Assembly (NCBI GenBank): GCA_023853785.1
Contig: JAJIRX010001041.1
Span: forward strand, 26,992 to 90,991
Direction: 5' to 3'
DNA: 64,000 nt
DNA from: Psilocybe azurescens
Lineage: Eukaryota; Basidiomycota; Agaricomycetes; Agaricales; Agrocybaceae
Shown here: positions 46,982 to 57,841 of the stretch, piece by piece
Position numbering within the stretch: position 1 is the first letter of the stretch
Layout: every line of letters begins with the position of its first letter
Program-made: the position numbers and the translations under genes
Notes under the pieces: model-generated
Database searches by the model: none
What the model saw: only the letters and a program-made list of their open reading frames with translations
Told to the model about the DNA's origin: nothing

Positions 46982-48724
46982 GGGGCACAGGGAAAAGGCC
47001 GTGGCACGTCCGTGGCAGTCCGTGGCGTCCGTGCACGTCCGTGCTATGTCCGTGAACTATAATTCGAGATCCGTGCAATGTTATAGTGATCACACTGACT
47101 TCCGTGAGAGATCCGTGCAATCATATAATCCTAGCTGAAGGATGTGTAGAGATTATATCCGGTCTCCATTGGTTTTGTAGTACGGGAAATATTGAAAAAC
47201 AGTCAATTTGATGAGCTGTGGCTTGCCTACAAGTCGGACCCTAGATGTCCAATATTACAATGTATGACAGTAGGTTCAAAGTAGCAGTAATATTTGTGAA
47301 TAATAAACTGGACACAGTACTATACTCTCTACTTTGGAATAGGTCTTGGCATAGGACATGGTCATACAAGTATATTAGAAGGAGGCTTTGACTTGGGAAA
47401 GTTGACATAATTAATTCCCGGCTTAACGAGTTAGATGTGATCAGCCACAAAAAGTGAGAAAGTTTAAGAAATAATCCACTCACCTCAAGCTCACTATCAC
47501 TCGCTATATTAGCACGGTCTCCACCGTTCCACTCATCCGGGAAGTCGCCATAAGGACTCCAATTATTCTGATGGTTTCCTATGTCTAGACCCCATTGTTC
47601 GTTTCCAGCTACCCCAGCACAAATGGAATTCTGTATGACAAGGAATAGTAATGGATACCGGTTATTTGATGTGAAAGTACTGAGACAGATAAAAATTGTG
47701 TTGATTTTTAAAGCGACTTTCAAGTCTTGACGGAGGGGTTTAAATGCAGCGTGATGAAACACCCCTCTTTTGTTCCAGTTAGCAATCACTGCCCTTCATA
47801 AATTATAACTGCGGATGGGCAGCAGGCGCTGTTATAGAGCGTACAATATTGACTGTGTTACGGTTAATTGTCCTATTCCGACTTCCATATCAAGCCAATA
47901 TCAAGCATCGCTCAATTTTAGAATATTAGCTTGGCAATACTGCTAGATCCTTACCCTGTGGAACACAACATTCTTCCATGCAGGTCCGTGTCATGACCAC
48001 ATATTTCCGTGCCATGTCTGTGCAGGTCCGTGATGTGTCCGTGCAGATCCGTGCTAATTTAACACAGCATATTTAAAGTCTGTGCAGGTCTGTGCAGGTC
48101 TGTGCAGGTCTGTGCTGAGCCGTGCCGGAAATTTTAGCAGTCTGTGCTCAAGTCTGTGCAAGGTGAGTAAGTCCGTGCATGTAAATGTACTCAAAATTTT
48201 ATTTTAAAAAATACTCGGTAGGCAGTAGGAAGGATTAGGACTGACTAGTATTGGTATTAGTAGCCGTGACTTGGGTGTGATATTGGTCTGTCATCATGAA
48301 TTGAGGGCAGTTATAAACATGTTCATTGGTATATTATATGTAGTAATACTTAATTTATCTGAATATATATGCAACAAGAAAAGATTTTATATTGATTTGA
48401 TGGTGCTTATCTGTCTACTACAGTTTGTGCGCCGATTTAGCGCTCATTCATGAAGGTGGTCGGAATATTCCGTTGCCTTCGGGATTGTCCGATGGAGCAA
48501 TTGTAAGTAAAAGTCCTCAGATAACACGCTTCAAAGCATCATTTGTCATTCCCAGGTAAGCTTTAATAGAATGTAACCACATAATTACTACTGTAAGTCT
48601 CTTGAAAGTACATATGTTTAGATATTTAAGAGCATCACTTGGTGAGGTCCGTGCAAGTCCGTGCAGGTCCGTGAAACAGGTGCACGGACGTGGCACGGAC
48701 GCCACGGCTCTTTTCTCTTTGCCC
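46982..48724 (+). mobile_element. TIR element copy 1 (1743 bp, 8-bp target duplication, hAT-like)
   Basis: The left end ggggcacagggaaaaggccg and the complement of the right end gggcaaagagaaaagagccg form imperfect terminal inverted repeats. The subterminal zones are packed with the hexamer tccgtg: about eight copies in 46995-47125, another cluster at 47980-48180 including a tandem gcaggtctgt run, and a third at 48645-48705. An 8-bp duplication flanks it. Clustered subterminal motifs plus an 8-bp duplication fit the hAT superfamily (P and Zisupton elements also make 8 bp). No full transposase is present, so it is non-autonomous. One exon-like segment lies at about 47480-47640 on the minus strand. 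Confidence 0.85.
47490..47637 (-). pseudogene. Exon-like segment inside the TIR element
   Basis: A frame with good edges (acceptor catacag, donor gag/gtgagt) reads NSICAGVAGNEQWGLDIG, then NHQNNWSPYGDFPDEWNGG, and ends SDSELE. The second element copy keeps the same splice edges and most residues, apart from one indel near its start (53745-53895). It may be a leftover transposase exon or a captured host exon. No family recognised. Confidence 0.4.
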
Positions 48725-49105
48725 GGCGCGCCGCACTATGAGCTGTCTCTAGATTTCTCACTGCCAAAACGGTAACAAGGAGACATGTGCTCCAGTTATT
48801 TAAATACTGTTTTAGTCTAATTGACCAGGGAATGTTCCATTTTGGGAGGGAGTATGGACAATCAACGCTTACAAAAATTGTGCTCTATGTATTGATGGTT
48901 GATGGCTGTTCTTCAGTATTTCCAGCAGTTATTCCGATGTTTCGAGTTTCATACCCACACGTGTCACTGAAGTTAGATGGTGAGCAGAAAAACATGAATA
49001 GAAATCAACAGCGTGGTAAAACAACTTTGTCCGGAGCGTGTTCAACGCCGACTGATATATCGGGAGAACATCCTGGGAAGCGAATCACACGTTAAGCGCC
49101 GTTCC

Positions 49106-49112
49106 TATAAAA
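49106..49112 (+). promoter_or_regulatory. TATA box of the DUF5648-like gene
   Basis: tataaaa, 49 bp before the ATG, inside the block cctataaaagtctcc shared with copy D. Confidence 0.65.
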
Positions 49113-49160
49113 GTCTCCAATTCAGTCCTATTCGCCCATTGTAAATAATCCAGAGCGACG

Positions 49161-49838
49161 ATGTACTTCATATTCACAGTGTTCGCAACTCTTCTCACCC
49201 AAGCCGCTTTCAGTCAAGCTAGCGCTGCTCCACAGGTACAGATTTTAGATGTTTTCGATCCTGAGAAGATGAACGCTAACCCTTACCTCCAATATAGCGC
49301 CGTAGCGCCGAAACATGTGCAGACCCATCCCTTACAGTTGTGTGGTCGGAAGCGTACAGTGCTGCCGACACTGCGCACGTCGTCAGCCCTCGGTGGCTTC
49401 TGACCTCTCAGCGGAGCGGAGGCGCTGACTGGGAGTTACAGGGCGACATGTTCCTCGCTTGGCAGACACCCCAGGAATTTACAACACCTTTCTACCGCCT
49501 CTTCAACCCCACCAAAACTGACTGGATTACAGCGATCTCCACGAATGGTGCGGCGCCTGTGGTCCAGGGTTTCGGGGACGCTACGATCATTGGATATGCG
49601 TATTCTACACAGGTGTGCGGGAGTGTGCCGCTTTTAGGCGCCTCCCTGGCGAGCAAGGGCGATCATTACTATACTACAAGTACCAACGATCACGCTTCCT
49701 TGCTCGCAAATGGATGGGTTGATGCAGGGATTGCTGCTTTCGTGCTGCCGTTGTCTTCTGGTATGTGCTCATTACCTCCACTAGAAGAACTAAATGATAA
49801 CCAAAGTTAACTTTGTAGATTGTGGATGCAGTTCTTAA
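49161..49838 (+). CDS. Small secreted DUF5648-like protein, intact
   Basis: Three exons (49161-49235, 49298-49760, 49819-49838) give 185 residues. The first 20 or so form a signal peptide (MYFIFTVFATLLTQAAFSQA). The mature part has the repeat-like motifs of DUF5648 proteins: FYRLFNPTKTDWITAIS, GYAYSTQVCGSVPLLGAS, DHYYTTSTNDH and NGWVDAGIAAFVLP. It ends with a CGCSS tail coded by a 20-nt last exon. DUF5648 domains are beta-rich and found in secreted fungal and bacterial proteins, some fused to hydrolases; their role is not established. Small size and secretion suggest a cell-surface or effector-like role, which is inference only. Copy D at 41.7 kb is a close paralogue. This start was chosen for the signal peptide and the TATA spacing. 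Confidence 0.8.
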
Positions 49839-50237
49839 TCTCTTGCTCATTTAAATGAGACTTCTGTAGCTGACCTGTCCTTAATGCTTGCTTGAGTTTG
49901 TACGCTATGTTATATCACTTGATCCTTAAATCATAGAGCTAAATAACACGATTGCAAACAAAAATTTCCTCTGTTGTACGAGCACCTGTAAAAGTATAAC
50001 ATCAATACTTGCCGATGGAATATTTCATAAGTTTGCACAATCCATATTGCACTTTTATATCTGTCTCGGTTCGCACATTCGAACTGGCTTGTGTACATCG
50101 CACTCATAAGTGGGCTGGTGTTCTCATCTACGCATGATGCGTAACACATCTTTTTGAATAAGCTAGATGAAGTGTATAGACTACAAATACAGACTCAGTA
50201 TAGCTCAAGTGAGTCCCTTGAAGGGATTTTATACCCT

Positions 50238-51471
50238 CTATTCCAGTGAAAACAGGTCAGTCGCATTGGGATGCAACTAAAGAAATACATTAGAAGATAT
50301 ATTGTATACATGTAATGATTCGGAAGCTCACCCATTCGCACATGAGCTGCACAATCTCACGTAGCTGCATGTCAGAGCGGTCTACAAGGAATCTGTCCAA
50401 ATCATGTGTCGCCGATTCATAGTAAGTCAATGTCCCGTTTTCTAACTTTAAAATAAAGAAAATCCAGAACTGCTCGTCAGATAGACAGAAACGAACTTCT
50501 GGAAGACTGGAAGAAAATGTTCAGATTAGGAAGAAGGTAGAAGGTGTTGACATACTTTGCTGATTTTAGCAATGCAATCGCCTGACTAACGGCTTCGGGG
50601 ATATGGGAAACTAAATTTTCTTCGGAGCTCTTATATTTGGCTTGAACTAGAAGAAGGCGACCTTTTGAAATATTAATCGCATTGCCTCTGGATCCACCAG
50701 GGCCGACCAAGCGGTCTGAGAAGGCCATTAGGCAATCCACAAAGTAAAGGTGTATGGTAATCTGACTTAACCTTATAGTCCCTCACATTTTCGTACTCAA
50801 TAATTGCATAGTCGAAATTGCCACTCAACCGTAACCCATACCCTGAAACCGGGTGAGTTATCTGGACTTCATGTCCTTGAGGATTTCTCATCTCTGGAAG
50901 AATGGGCACACTTCTCTGCTCGGCTGAGGCTATCTCTGTCAGAGCAAGCACTATTACATCCAGTATCATCCGTGGCCCAGGATTGTACTTCAATTCAATT
51001 AGACTACCAGACACAAAGACACTTAAGGGAAAGACCCACATCCATGTTTACACATGCATAGATCTTCTTGATCCGGGAGTGGAGATTTGAAATTTCAGCC
51101 TCTGTGTTGACTGAGTGTGTTCGCTAACTCAATTACTTTCACACGTTCAAACATGAGACATTTCCTGACAATGCCTGCTCTATTGAGGTCTTCTGATATC
51201 ACAGTCAAAAATTCATTCTCTGCAACATCATTAACAATAGTACAGAATATAATGGTTATGGGACGTACTGTGTCTTGACACCCTTCAAGATGTCCTCCAG
51301 CACTCGGACATGCCTCGAGATGCTGTTCAATTCCGCCTCCGTCTCTTGAATCCCATCCAATTCTTCCTTGAGAGCTTCAAGATGACTTAGCGCCGCCATG
51401 TTCATCTGTGAGAGATTGGCAGTCGAGTCTGGCAGGATACTGCATTTGCATTTGTGACCTCGTTTTGGCAT
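50238..51471 (-). CDS. PD-(D/E)XK-like conserved protein, multi-exon
   Basis: Minus-strand exons read from ATG 51471: a Cys/His start (MPKRGHKCKCSI) followed by a coiled-coil stretch (about 51285-51471), one or two poorly resolved exons (about 51060-51210), then 50772 to about 51003, 50556-50715, 50332-50506 and 50238-50276. The core runs from SLIELKYNPGPR through GNFDYAIIEYE to GRLLLVQAKYKSSEENL and HIPEAVSQAIALLKSA. The spacing of an acidic residue (FDYAI), a Q/E-x-K (QAK) and a following helix with Gln matches the PD-(D/E)XK nuclease fold. The C-terminal part (FWIFFILKLENGTLTYYES...LMCEW) and the end DLFSLE recall agaricomycete proteins of unknown function. The nuclease link is inferred. 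The junctions near 51000 and 51200 may hide a frameshift. Confidence 0.6.
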
Positions 51472-52650
51472 TTACAAGGCGGTGGTTGAAAGACGAGGGC
51501 GAGACAACAGTTGTTGGCCACGAATACATCATGAGACATTCAAACTCTCCTTAGTCAAACTCTGCTCAGTGACGTCGTAGACCCTCGTTAGGCGCCTGAT
51601 GTCTCATTTGTAATAAAAATTCAGACTAGCACGACTTTTATTACCAGCTAACAATAACAGCATGTTGCAATCCTTCCTCCCTTTCATTGGTGGATCGCTT
51701 TCTGTCATGTGAAGATTTGATTTTGCCTGACTCTATTCATGCTTATCTCTCCCCGGAGTACGTTCAAAAGATGCCGCATGGACAGTGACGTCGGGACACG
51801 CATTTCTGCATATTCATACCGCCATCTACTCCATCTACGGCAGGCCTCCATCGCGTCTGTCAGCAGAATTACCATCTCTTTCGTCTCCTTCCACATCATT
51901 CTCTGCATCCACTTCATCGACACCCATACCCACATCCACCTTTCCGCCTCCGCCTCCGCCTCCACCTCCACAGTCTCTCTTATTCTTAGCTCTGTTTCGA
52001 CCTCGGTGGGTTGCCCGCACATCTTCTTAGCATCGATTGTCAAAAATTTGCAGGCTCTACTTGGGGACATGCTGACCAGACTTGCGAGTTGCTTGGAAAG
52101 CAAGGTGAGGTGCATGATAGAGAGCAAGAGGAGGGCGAAGGTGTATTGGACATATATGGAGGATAAGGCAATGAAGGTGGTGCTCGGGAGAGTGGGAGAA
52201 AGGGTCAAAGGAGGTTGAGGTTGGAGGAGCGACAGCGACAGAGAGTTCTTGTTCTTGCTTAAGCAAGCCCTGACACCGATGGAACGATTTCAACATATCA
52301 GAAACCTGAAGAGCCGGACGATGCGGACGATTTGCGATGCTACAGTTGCAGTCTCCAACGATAGGTATGATGAACTTGCGAGAACCATAGCAGTCTGTCA
52401 ATGTTCGTGTGGCAGGATGGATGGATTCATTGTCAGTGACTCAGATATGGGCGGAGATCAGGAAATCTGAGTATCAGGCTCCCGAAATGCGTTTACGCAG
52501 ACGAGAGATGCGAGTCTATTATGAATAGGTGCAAGGATGTGCATAGGACAGTGATACACCGACTGGTCCATTCCATAGATATGTACACTGGAGGGATTGT
52601 CTTGTCGCCATTTATTATGTCTGTCTTTACAGTGTGCTATGCGATGCGGC
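51472..52650. other. Unresolved region with coding-like ORFs on both strands
   Basis: Plus frames at 52018-52220 (GDMLTRLASCLESKVR...) and 52249-52470 (PMERFQHIRNLKSRTMRTI) look helical and charged. Minus frames at 51705-52208 and 52057-52401 overlap them. No domain was recognised and no splicing model is convincing. A cctccg microsatellite lies at 51948-51970. Confidence 0.35.
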
Positions 52651-52658
52651 AATTTAGC
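52651..52658. repeat. 8-bp target duplication of TIR element copy 2
   Basis: aatttagc here and at 54393-54400, directly bordering the element. Confidence 0.85.
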
Positions 52659-54392
52659 GGGCAAAGAGAAAAGAGCCGTGGCGTCCGTGCCACGTCTGTG
52701 CACCTGTTTCACGGACTTGCACGGACTTGCACGGACCTCACCAAGTGATGCTCTTAAATATCCAAACATATGTACTTTCAAGAGACTCACAGTAGTAATT
52801 ATGTGGTTACATTCTATTAAAGCTTACCTGGGAATGACAAATGATGCTTTGAAGCGTGTTATCTGAGGACTTTTACTTACAATTGCTCCATCGGACAATC
52901 CCGAAGGCAACGGAATATTCCGACCACCTTCATGAATGAGCGCTAAATCGGCGCACAAACTGTAGTAGACAGATAAGCACCATCAAATCAATATAAAATC
53001 TTTCCTTGTTGCATATATATTCAGATAAATTAAGTATTACTACATATAATATACCAATGAACACATTTATAACTGCCCTCAATTCATGATGACAGACCAA
53101 TATCACACCCAAGTCACATCTACTAATACCAATACTAGTCAGTCCTGATCCTTCCTACTGCCTACCGAGTATTTTTTAAAATAAAAATTTGAGTACATTT
53201 ACGTGCACGGAATTACTCACCTTGCACAGAGTTGAGCACGGACTGCTAAAATTTCCGGCACGGCTCAGCACAGACCTGCACAGACCTGCACAGACTTTAC
53301 ATATGCTGTGTTAAATTAGCACGGATCTGCACGGACACATCACGGACCTACACAAACATGGCACGGAAATATGTGGTCATGACACGGACCTGCATGGAAG
53401 AATGTTGTGTTCCACAGGGTAAGGATCTAGCAGTATTGCCAAGCTAATATTCTAAAATTGAGCGATGCTTGATATTGGTTTGATATGGAAGTCGGAATAG
53501 GACAATTAACCGTACCACAGTCAATATTGTGCACTCTATAACAGTGCCCGCTGCCCATCCACAGTTATAATTTATGAAGGGCAGTGATTGCTAACTGGAA
53601 CAAAAGAGGGGTGTTTCATCATGCTGCATTTAGACCCCTCCGTCAAGACTTGAAAGTCACTTTAAAAATCAACACAATTTTTTATCTGTCTCAGTACTTT
53701 CACATCAAATAACCGGTATCCATTACCATTCCTTGTCATACAGAATTCCATTTGTGCCGGGGTAGCTGGAACGAACAATGGGGTCTAGACATAGGAAACC
53801 ATCAGAATAATTGGAGTCCTTATGGCGACTTCCCGGAGGAGTGGAACGGTGAAGACCGTGCTGATATAGCGAGTGATAGTGAGCTTGAGGTGAGTGGATT
53901 ATTTCTTAAACTTTCTCACTTTTTGTGGCTGATCACATCTAACTAGTTAAGCCGGGAATTAATTATGTCAACTTTCCCAAGTCAAAGCCTCCTTTTAATA
54001 TACTTGTACGACCATGTCCTATGCCAAGACCTATTCCAAAGTAGAGAGTATAGTACTGTGTCCAGTTTATTATTCACAAATATTACTGCTACTTTGAACC
54101 TACTGTCATACATTGTAATATTGGACATCTAGGGTCCGACTTGTAGGCAAGCCACAGCCCATCAAATTGGCTGTTTTTCAATATTTCCCGTACTACAAAA
54201 CCAATGGAGACGGGATACAATCTCTACACATCCTTCAGGCTATAATTATATGATTGCACGGATCTCTCACGGAAGTCAGTGTGATCACTATAACATTGCA
54301 CGGATCTCGAATTATAGTTCACGGACATAGCACGGACGTGCACGGACGCCACGGACTGCCACGGACGTGCCCCGGCCTTTTTCCTGTGCCCC
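52659..54392 (-). mobile_element. TIR element copy 2 (1734 bp), inverted relative to copy 1
   Basis: Near-identical to 46982-48724 over its whole length but on the opposite strand. It starts gggcaaagagaaaagagccg and ends with the complement of ggggcacagg. The tccgtg clusters and the exon-like segment are kept. The clean 8-bp duplication and high identity between copies suggest recent movement by a transposase supplied from elsewhere in the genome. Confidence 0.9.
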
Positions 54393-54942
54393 AATTTAGC
54401 ATGTTCAGTTCCTTCTTTGGGGTTATTTAGTTTTTTTCTCCAGGTTTATTCTTCGTCGCTGCACTTATAATTGCCAATCACACATTATAGTCTACAGCTT
54501 TTTTCCGGTCTTCCCCCTCCTTATTCACGTGCTCATCCAGGAATTGCAACTGAAAGTCTTCCATAGGTGCTTTGTCCGCGTTAGTTCTCTCGTCCACTCC
54601 TCCCCTTAACCCTACTAATTACAAGCTTATGAGGAAAGCAGATCTGGAAACAGAAAGAAAGCATTACAAACTGATCTGTCTTGATTTAATTACCACACCT
54701 GTTGATGTGTAAGTAATATTCTTGGACTGCAAAAAGGTCAATGCTCACGGGGAAACGACAACAAAGTCATTAAACTCAGCAGCAAGCAAGAACCTGAGGG
54801 GTTGTTAATATTCAACAGGTGATCGGAAACAATGAGTTTATTGGCGTACGAGCAACCAGGGAATCTGATTCCAAGTGTATAAGTCCTGCATTTCGTTCAA
54901 TAAGCATAGCGTCTAAGGATCGAAATTGAAAGCATTTCTTAC

Positions 54943-55263
54943 GTTGGAACTATGCTGTCGTCAAGAGTGATATTTACTGATCCTGCCAGTAGATTGTTTC
55001 GTTGGATTGAACCGACTGGAATAAACTCCGTATCGGTGTCGAGACAAATATCCACATCTTGAGGTTCGTCGCTCGAGGCAGTCCACGAAACGGCAAATTT
55101 ATGGCCTATGGCGACTTCGAGGCTAGCGACGGAGATCTCGAACTGCGCGTAGACTGCATTATAATTCAGGAGAAGGACGAATAGAGCGAAACTACGAAGG
55201 TATGAGTGTTCGGTTATCTCAAAAATTGGGAGAAGCGTACCAGAGACGTTGTAGAGTGAACAT
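54943..55263 (-). CDS. Secreted Kre9/Knh1-like domain protein, 5' part
   Basis: Exon 1 (55241-55263) and exon 2 (54943-55191) splice through a 49-nt intron to give a signal peptide (MFTLQRLCFALFVLLL...VYA) followed by FEISVASLEVAIGHKFAVSW, TASSDEPQDVDICLD and VNITLDDS. This is the pattern of the Ser/Thr-rich Kre9/Knh1-type N-terminal domain common in fungal GPI-anchored or membrane proteins: an Ig-like fold with a 'V-x-VG-x-x-F-x-V-x-W' opening. A donor (gtaaga) ends exon 2. A weak continuation lies near 54740-54800 (FLLAAEFNDFVVVSP), but no complete 3' part was found before the TIR element. The gene may be truncated or have long introns. The start and signal peptide are well supported. Confidence 0.6.
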
Positions 55264-57574
55264 CGGAATATTTGGGATGGGATCGACGCACGATGCAATA
55301 GCTGTTCCGAATGGCATTTACCCACATCTTATACTAGTCGTGGCTAGACAAGTACAGCATGAGAGATGTGAGCGCGTGGGATTAGACTTGATATGTTACT
55401 TCAGCCCCGGGGTATTAGAACTGCATCAATGAATTGAAAAGAAGAGCCAATCAGCGCCAATTTGTCCTAAAACAATCCTCTTATTTTTCTTCGTCGGGCG
55501 GAGCGTTAACAAAAAGTCATTGTCCGTGAGTATCGCAGTGTTACCGTTGACAGCGGCTCCCACGATGTACAAGAACCGCAAGTTTCACAAATACAGAACC
55601 ACTTGAGCATTGCACAATCGTGTCGGCTGACTCTGATTTACTTTCCATCACTGTCCATTTCGCGCATCACAACTGGTCTATATCTGTCTCGTAGCTGAGC
55701 AACTTTCTTTCAGCGGCACCGGCACGCCTAATGTGAAAACCATAATCATTTACCCGCCAACAATAGTGAACAATAGTGCAGATGATAAAGCCATTTCGCA
55801 GTAGGGATTCTGCACTCCAGGCCAAGAGAGTCCATGGTTCCAATTAAGACGACCCATCTTCTTATCAGAACGTCTGATTGTTGTGGGCATAGCTCGGACA
55901 TGCAGTATCAGTTACAATTCTTCCAGAAGCTGGGGTTCTCGAAAATTTTTATACATAAGATACGAGATCTATGTGATATGGTATAAACATGCAGTCAAAA
56001 CGCGCGCAAGTGCCTGTCGCAATCTACAAAACGTCGAGTGGGCTCGGTGGGTACTAGCAAGTAATTAGGGACTGGCTTGCTTCGGTATACAATTTAGACC
56101 GGGGACCTGATCCTTTCATGCTTACCCATCCACATCCACAGACTGCAATTAGATGCACGAGAGTGTGATCGGAAATTTATCTGTGCAAAAGAAGAAAAAG
56201 AAGGCCGCAGTTGAGGGTTTTTAAGTCGCGCGTGCATGCATGTGTGCTCCGAATTCGGAGTGCTAGCGGTAGCACTGTTACTGCGTATGGGTTGTGCGGG
56301 AGAGGGTGCGGCTGGGGAAAGCCTCGAGACTCGAGCAGAGAGCTGGGAGCGAAGCTTATACCGGTATCAAGGGCACAATGGCGGCGCGACATGCAACACC
56401 GCACAAGCAGTGACGACGTCTATGGATAATTCGGGAACTTATGTGTAATATCATGGGAGGTTTGCTGGAGATGACAGTGTACTGCAGAAATTAGAAAGTC
56501 AATGAGTACAGCAAGAAGTAATTCAGGCGTATCAAGCTAAACTAACGTCACATTCGACCAGTGAGCAACAGATGCTCAAATTCAAACGTTGAGTAGTGCG
56601 AGAGATAATTGTCAAACAGGAACGCTGGTGGCAGTTGCAACTTTGTGTCTAGGGACGGGACTACTGGACCATGGGACAGTTAGACGGGAATGTAGATGTG
56701 GATCAAATAATAGGAGCGTGGTGTTCCGTTTCTACAGTTGACGGATCTTTAGAAAGATCCTATACGGCAAACAAATTGACATTCAAGCTCCGCTTGAATG
56801 CGTTGCGAATGATGCGAGCGAGTGTCAGGCGTACCTCCACTCCGTATCGTCCACTTTCTCAACCATTTGCATCATTGCATCGTCTATTATCTCCACTACA
56901 TTGGCCTTGTCACGGTCTGCGCAGGAAAATGACTCGCAGTCATCGATATGAGATCCTCCTCAGGGGACGTAAGAATGCAGTCGTTGAGATGATCCTGACA
57001 GAAGTACACCTGGGTTTGATAAAGCCAGGGGTACGCTGCTTTCTTGTTCCTCCTCCCATTCCTTAGTCACCTCCTTTCAAATTTCCGTGTTTATGTTTGT
57101 GTATTGATCCCGCTCTCTCTCACCCCAGTTCCTACTTTCTCAACCCACGTAGAGCTCACATCGTCCACCTGCGTAGGCACCAACTCGGTCTTTTGCACAC
57201 CGATCCTGCAAGCTCTGCTTAATATTCATTTAGGCATGCACCTCACGGCGGACAAGCATTTTCACTTCTTGAGGCCACCCATAATTAATCGGCCTAAAGT
57301 AAAGACGGGGAAGAAGGCGGTGATGTGAAAGGACGTCGAAGTGTATGTTACTGTACCAGGTTTTTTGGTGCGTTTCTTTCTCATTCTGTTCCGTTTTCGA
57401 TTCTCTGTTCTCGCGATGGTGTTACGATAAGCTTATGTTGTGCACGACTCGCCCTCATCTCCTCTTCATATTCATGTTTTTTTTGTCGAGATCATAGCTG
57501 ACGTTCTCCTTGATTCTCCCGTTTCTTTCTTTCTTACCCATGTAGCATTGCGTTGCTCTTATTTGCAAACATCC
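55264..57574. other. No recognised gene
   Basis: ORFs at plus 56211-56448 and plus 56671-57066 show no family features. Part of this may be the 5' leader or introns of the small ORF at 57575. Confidence 0.45.
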
Positions 57575-57841
57575 ATGCCTCAAACGCTAATGCTCTTCGG
57601 CTCTCGCACCTCCTCCACGGCCGCTGACATACGTCCTCCTGAACGACCACCGACACCGCCGCCTCCATATGCGCCCTCAAAACCAACAACATCACTACCG
57701 ATAAGAGCCAGAAGACTTCAAGCTCCTCCTGGACATCCGGCTTTCATGCCGAATATGCGAACATGCTTGATGGGAGAATATGCGCCCCAGAAGCTGGATC
57801 GCAAGGAGTTCGAGTGGGCGTTGAAGGATTATCAGGATTAG
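57575..57841 (+). CDS. Small proline-rich hypothetical protein (88 aa)
   Basis: ATG 57575 opens 88 codons: MPQTLMLFGSRTSSTAADIR, a proline-rich middle (ERPPTPPPPYAPS), then APPGHPAFMPNMRTC and a charged helical end (LDRKEFEWALKDYQD). The upstream DNA is pyrimidine-rich (57360-57540) and the 3' flank is T-rich, as in fungal leaders and trailers. No family recognised and no signal peptide. A peptide of this size could also be noise. Confidence 0.4.
   Translation: MPQTLMLFGSRTSSTAADIRPPERPPTPPPPYAPSKPTTSLPIRARRLQAPPGHPAFMPNMRTCLMGEYAPQKLDRKEFEWALKDYQD

Noticed and set aside
47980..48180. CRISPR-like or satellite array (repeated gcaggtctgt / tccgtg)
   Set aside because: Units are short and irregular with no spacers, and lie inside a TIR element present in two copies; eukaryotic context.
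48271..48453. 60-aa hydrophobic ORF (MGVILVCHHELRAV...) conserved in both TIR element copies
   Set aside because: Conserved simply because the element copies are almost identical; no family or splice context.
51705..52208. Minus-strand 167-aa ORF with a hydrophobic N-terminus
   Set aside because: Overlaps an equally long plus-strand ORF in a compositionally biased region; no motif decides between them.
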